Assembly: GCA_964579795.1 (NCBI GenBank) | Contig: CAZOHM010000005.1 | Location: forward strand, 1 to 64,000 | Reading direction: 5' to 3' | From: JAEYFP01 sp964579795 | GTDB lineage: Bacteria; Bacillota; Clostridia; Lachnospirales; Lachnospiraceae | Length of the DNA stretch: 64,000 nt | Part shown: in pieces, positions 62,499-64,000 of the stretch | How the letters are laid out: every line of letters begins with the position of its first letter | Numbering within the stretch: position 1 is the first letter of the stretch | Translations under genes and position numbers: made by a program | Notes under the pieces: model-generated | Seen by the model: the letters and a program-made list of their open reading frames with translations, nothing else | Told to the model about the DNA's origin: nothing | Database searches by the model: none

Positions 62499-63299
62499 GC
62501 AATAATTTATCTGCGCACCAATAAAAACAATATACATACTAAAATACAACCAGAGTAACATCATAATTATCGTTGCAAGTGAGCCATACATACTATAGTT
62601 GTTAAAATTCATAACATACATTGAAAACAATCCTGAAAATCCCCACCAGGCAAGCGTTGCAAGAAATGCACCGGGAATCTGTTTTTTGAACTTCAGTTTG
62701 ATATCCGGTAATACAGTATATAAAAACAAAAGTACAAAGAATAGAACAATAATCATAATAATATCACGATATCCAAGAATTGTTTTAATAGATTTTGAAA
62801 ATTCAAAGAAGTTTGTTTCTATAAATATTCTGATACGTTTTCCAAATACACCTCCTACAAGCATTAAAACAATTGCTGCAATCAAAAATAATGTATAAAA
62901 TACGGACCAAATTCTTGTGACTATATAACTTCTTGTTTCCTGTACATCAGAAATCTCATTAAGCCCCTTTGTAATTGCAAGAACACCTCTGGCAGCTGAC
63001 CAAACTGCTGCTATTACCGAAATTGACATAACAGCCGTCGGTTTCCCATACAATTCATCGATAATTGATATTCCCATCGCATCCATTTCATTTGGCAGGA
63101 ATTCCACAATTGCGGTTAATAAGTCTGCTTTTGTAAGAGGCGTATAAGGAAGCAGTGTTAATATGATAAGTAAAAATGGAATAATTGATACAAACATGAA
63201 AAATGCAGCGCCTGCCGCATATACATCAATATGATTTTTTTTTAAAATCTGTGTAAACTTATAGATTGTCAGCACAGCTCTCTGAAGTCTTTTATTCAT
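62484..63299 (-). CDS. YihY/BrkB family membrane protein
   Basis: About 271 residues with six membrane helices (AAGAAFFMFVSIIPFLLIILTLL first, IIMMLLWLYFSMYIVFIGAQINY last). The last segment with W-x-Y-x-S-x-x-I-x-x-x-G-A is the family hallmark. The old name ribonuclease BN is wrong for this family; function is unsettled, possibly in envelope processes. The ATG at 63299 lies behind GAGGAG and overlaps the stop of the upstream SpoIID-like gene by 8 nt. Confidence 0.9.
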   Translation of the reverse strand: MNKRLQRAVLTIYKFTQILKKNHIDVYAAGAAFFMFVSIIPFLLIILTLLPYTPLTKADLLTAIVEFLPNEMDAMGISIIDELYGKPTAVMSISVIAAVWSAARGVLAITKGLNEISDVQETRSYIVTRIWSVFYTLFLIAAIVLMLVGGVFGKRIRIFIETNFFEFSKSIKTILGYRDIIMIIVLFFVLLFLYTVLPDIKLKFKKQIPGAFLATLAWWGFSGLFSMYVMNFNNYSMYGSLATIIMMLLWLYFSMYIVFIGAQINYCLTFW

Positions 63300-64000
63300 A
63301 AATCTCCTCAACTACAGTATCCTGATAAAAAAAGTTCAAAATATCTGCATAAGTTTTTCCTGCATATGCCATATTTTTTGCCCCATTTTGAGACATTCCA
63401 ACGCCATGTCCATAGCCGCCACCATTCAGTAGTATTTCTTCTAATATACCATCACTTTCATTTCTTTTCAAATTCATTGAAAAATATGCACTTGGTAAAA
63501 GCTTTCCACACACTGCTGTGGAGCCGTCCAGCTTTGTAATCAAAGCATCATTGGGGGAAAGTATATATCTGATATTGTATTCTGTTAATATTCTTATCTG
63601 ATTCTCACCAAAGCATAACAATACTTCATCAATCAATCCACCATCATTTCTGTGAATGATCTGTACATCTGTCAGTTCAGACAAAGAATCCGGTACGCCA
63701 TTCACATATCCATTTTCGGTTTTATACAATATCAGATTCTGATTTACTTCTGCACGCTCTATCATTTTTTCTCTTAAATCAGACAGTTGTTTTGGTGCAA
63801 ATGACAGTTTCCATCGATACCATGGTTCTGTAGATTCATAATCATCCTGTTTCATTGATATGATATAAGCGTGAAATCCTTCTTCTGTTGTTAAATCACT
63901 TTTTGTTTCATCCAATATTTGAAACGCCTCGACTGTTTCCCGACTGCTGATGTTTTTTGAGCATAAATATGGCTTTGAATCAGCAGTCTTTCCATATTCA
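63292..64000 (-). CDS. SpoIID/LytB-domain protein (5' end outside the window)
   Basis: The last 236 codons of a gene that continues past position 64000. The reading frame stays open through the edge (EYGKTADSKPYLCSKNIS at the border). The C-terminal end GGYGHGVGMSQNGAKNMAYAGKTYADILNFFYQ is the SpoIID/LytB signature of a peptidoglycan lytic transglycosylase that acts on denuded glycan in sporulation or cell-wall turnover. Without the N-terminus, a true SpoIID cannot be told from a vegetative relative; no spoIIQ or spoIIIA genes are in view. It is translationally coupled to the BrkB/YihY gene. Confidence 0.85.
   Translation of the reverse strand, partial: EYGKTADSKPYLCSKNISSRETVEAFQILDETKSDLTTEEGFHAYIISMKQDDYESTEPWYRWKLSFAPKQLSDLREKMIERAEVNQNLILYKTENGYVNGVPDSLSELTDVQIIHRNDGGLIDEVLLCFGENQIRILTEYNIRYILSPNDALITKLDGSTAVCGKLLPSAYFSMNLKRNESDGILEEILLNGGGYGHGVGMSQNGAKNMAYAGKTYADILNFFYQDTVVEEIYE

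Overview
The window reads as chromosomal DNA of a low-GC Gram-positive anaerobe, most likely a Lachnospiraceae-type Clostridia member (inference from gene content). Supporting points are a stand-alone IscU-like scaffold of the clostridial type, an alr-mazF neighbourhood, a Re-citrate-synthase-like gene next to type II NADP isocitrate dehydrogenase and rex, a class B sortase with BspA-type leucine-rich-repeat surface proteins, a Pho/pst locus with Bacillus-like PhoP boxes, and a T-box in front of pheST. It is draft sequence: two N runs (17255-17282 and 60590-60599) interrupt yebC and pheT, and the first gene is frameshifted. No insertion sequence, prophage, integrase or CRISPR array was seen.

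Layout. 1-8.2 kb (all minus): broken Fe-S scaffold gene, PAS-GGDEF diguanylate cyclase, left-handed beta-helix protein, topB, a DUF234-like ATPase and a PAS-GGDEF-EAL protein. 8.3-12.6 kb: asd and argH (minus), a two-gene ABC transporter lacking a binding protein (plus), tRNA-Thr(CGT) (minus). 12.7-26.5 kb (minus): tepA-like protease, polytopic glycosyltransferase-like protein, metY, CFI-box protein, yebC, a CNNM/CorC-type membrane protein, mazF, alr, nnr, a coiled-coil protein, rex, icd and a citrate/isopropylmalate-synthase-family gene; the part from that gene down to mazF is tightly packed.

26.6-35.9 kb (minus): a surface-display operon of a pseudo-receiver protein, a class B sortase and two large LRR surface proteins. 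36.1-37.3 kb (plus): a Cys/Gly-rich mini-protein behind a sporulation-like promoter, and two small conserved hypotheticals. 37.3-42.9 kb (minus): mgtC, leuS and an EF-G paralogue. 43.1-46.6 kb (plus): the aromatic operon aroF-tyrA-aroA. 46.5-53.0 kb (minus): the phosphate operon pstS-pstC-pstA-pstB-phoU-phoP-phoR. 53.1-56.1 kb (minus): the glycolytic pair gpmI-eno. 56.1-64 kb (minus): membrane Mrr-like nuclease, PilZ protein, queA, pheT, pheS with T-box leader, a BrkB/YihY membrane protein and the end of a SpoIID/LytB gene that leaves the window.

The most interesting non-coding structures are a 26-bp perfect inverted repeat between eno and pstS whose arm carries direct-repeat PhoP boxes, a hairpin that pairs the eno Shine-Dalgarno with an upstream anti-Shine-Dalgarno, and a SigE/SigK-like promoter before the Cys/Gly-rich gene. 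I found no obviously new multi-gene defence or biosynthetic system. The best candidates for undescribed biology are the sortase/LRR/pseudo-receiver operon, the small-gene cluster at 36.1-37.3 kb and the eno leader.
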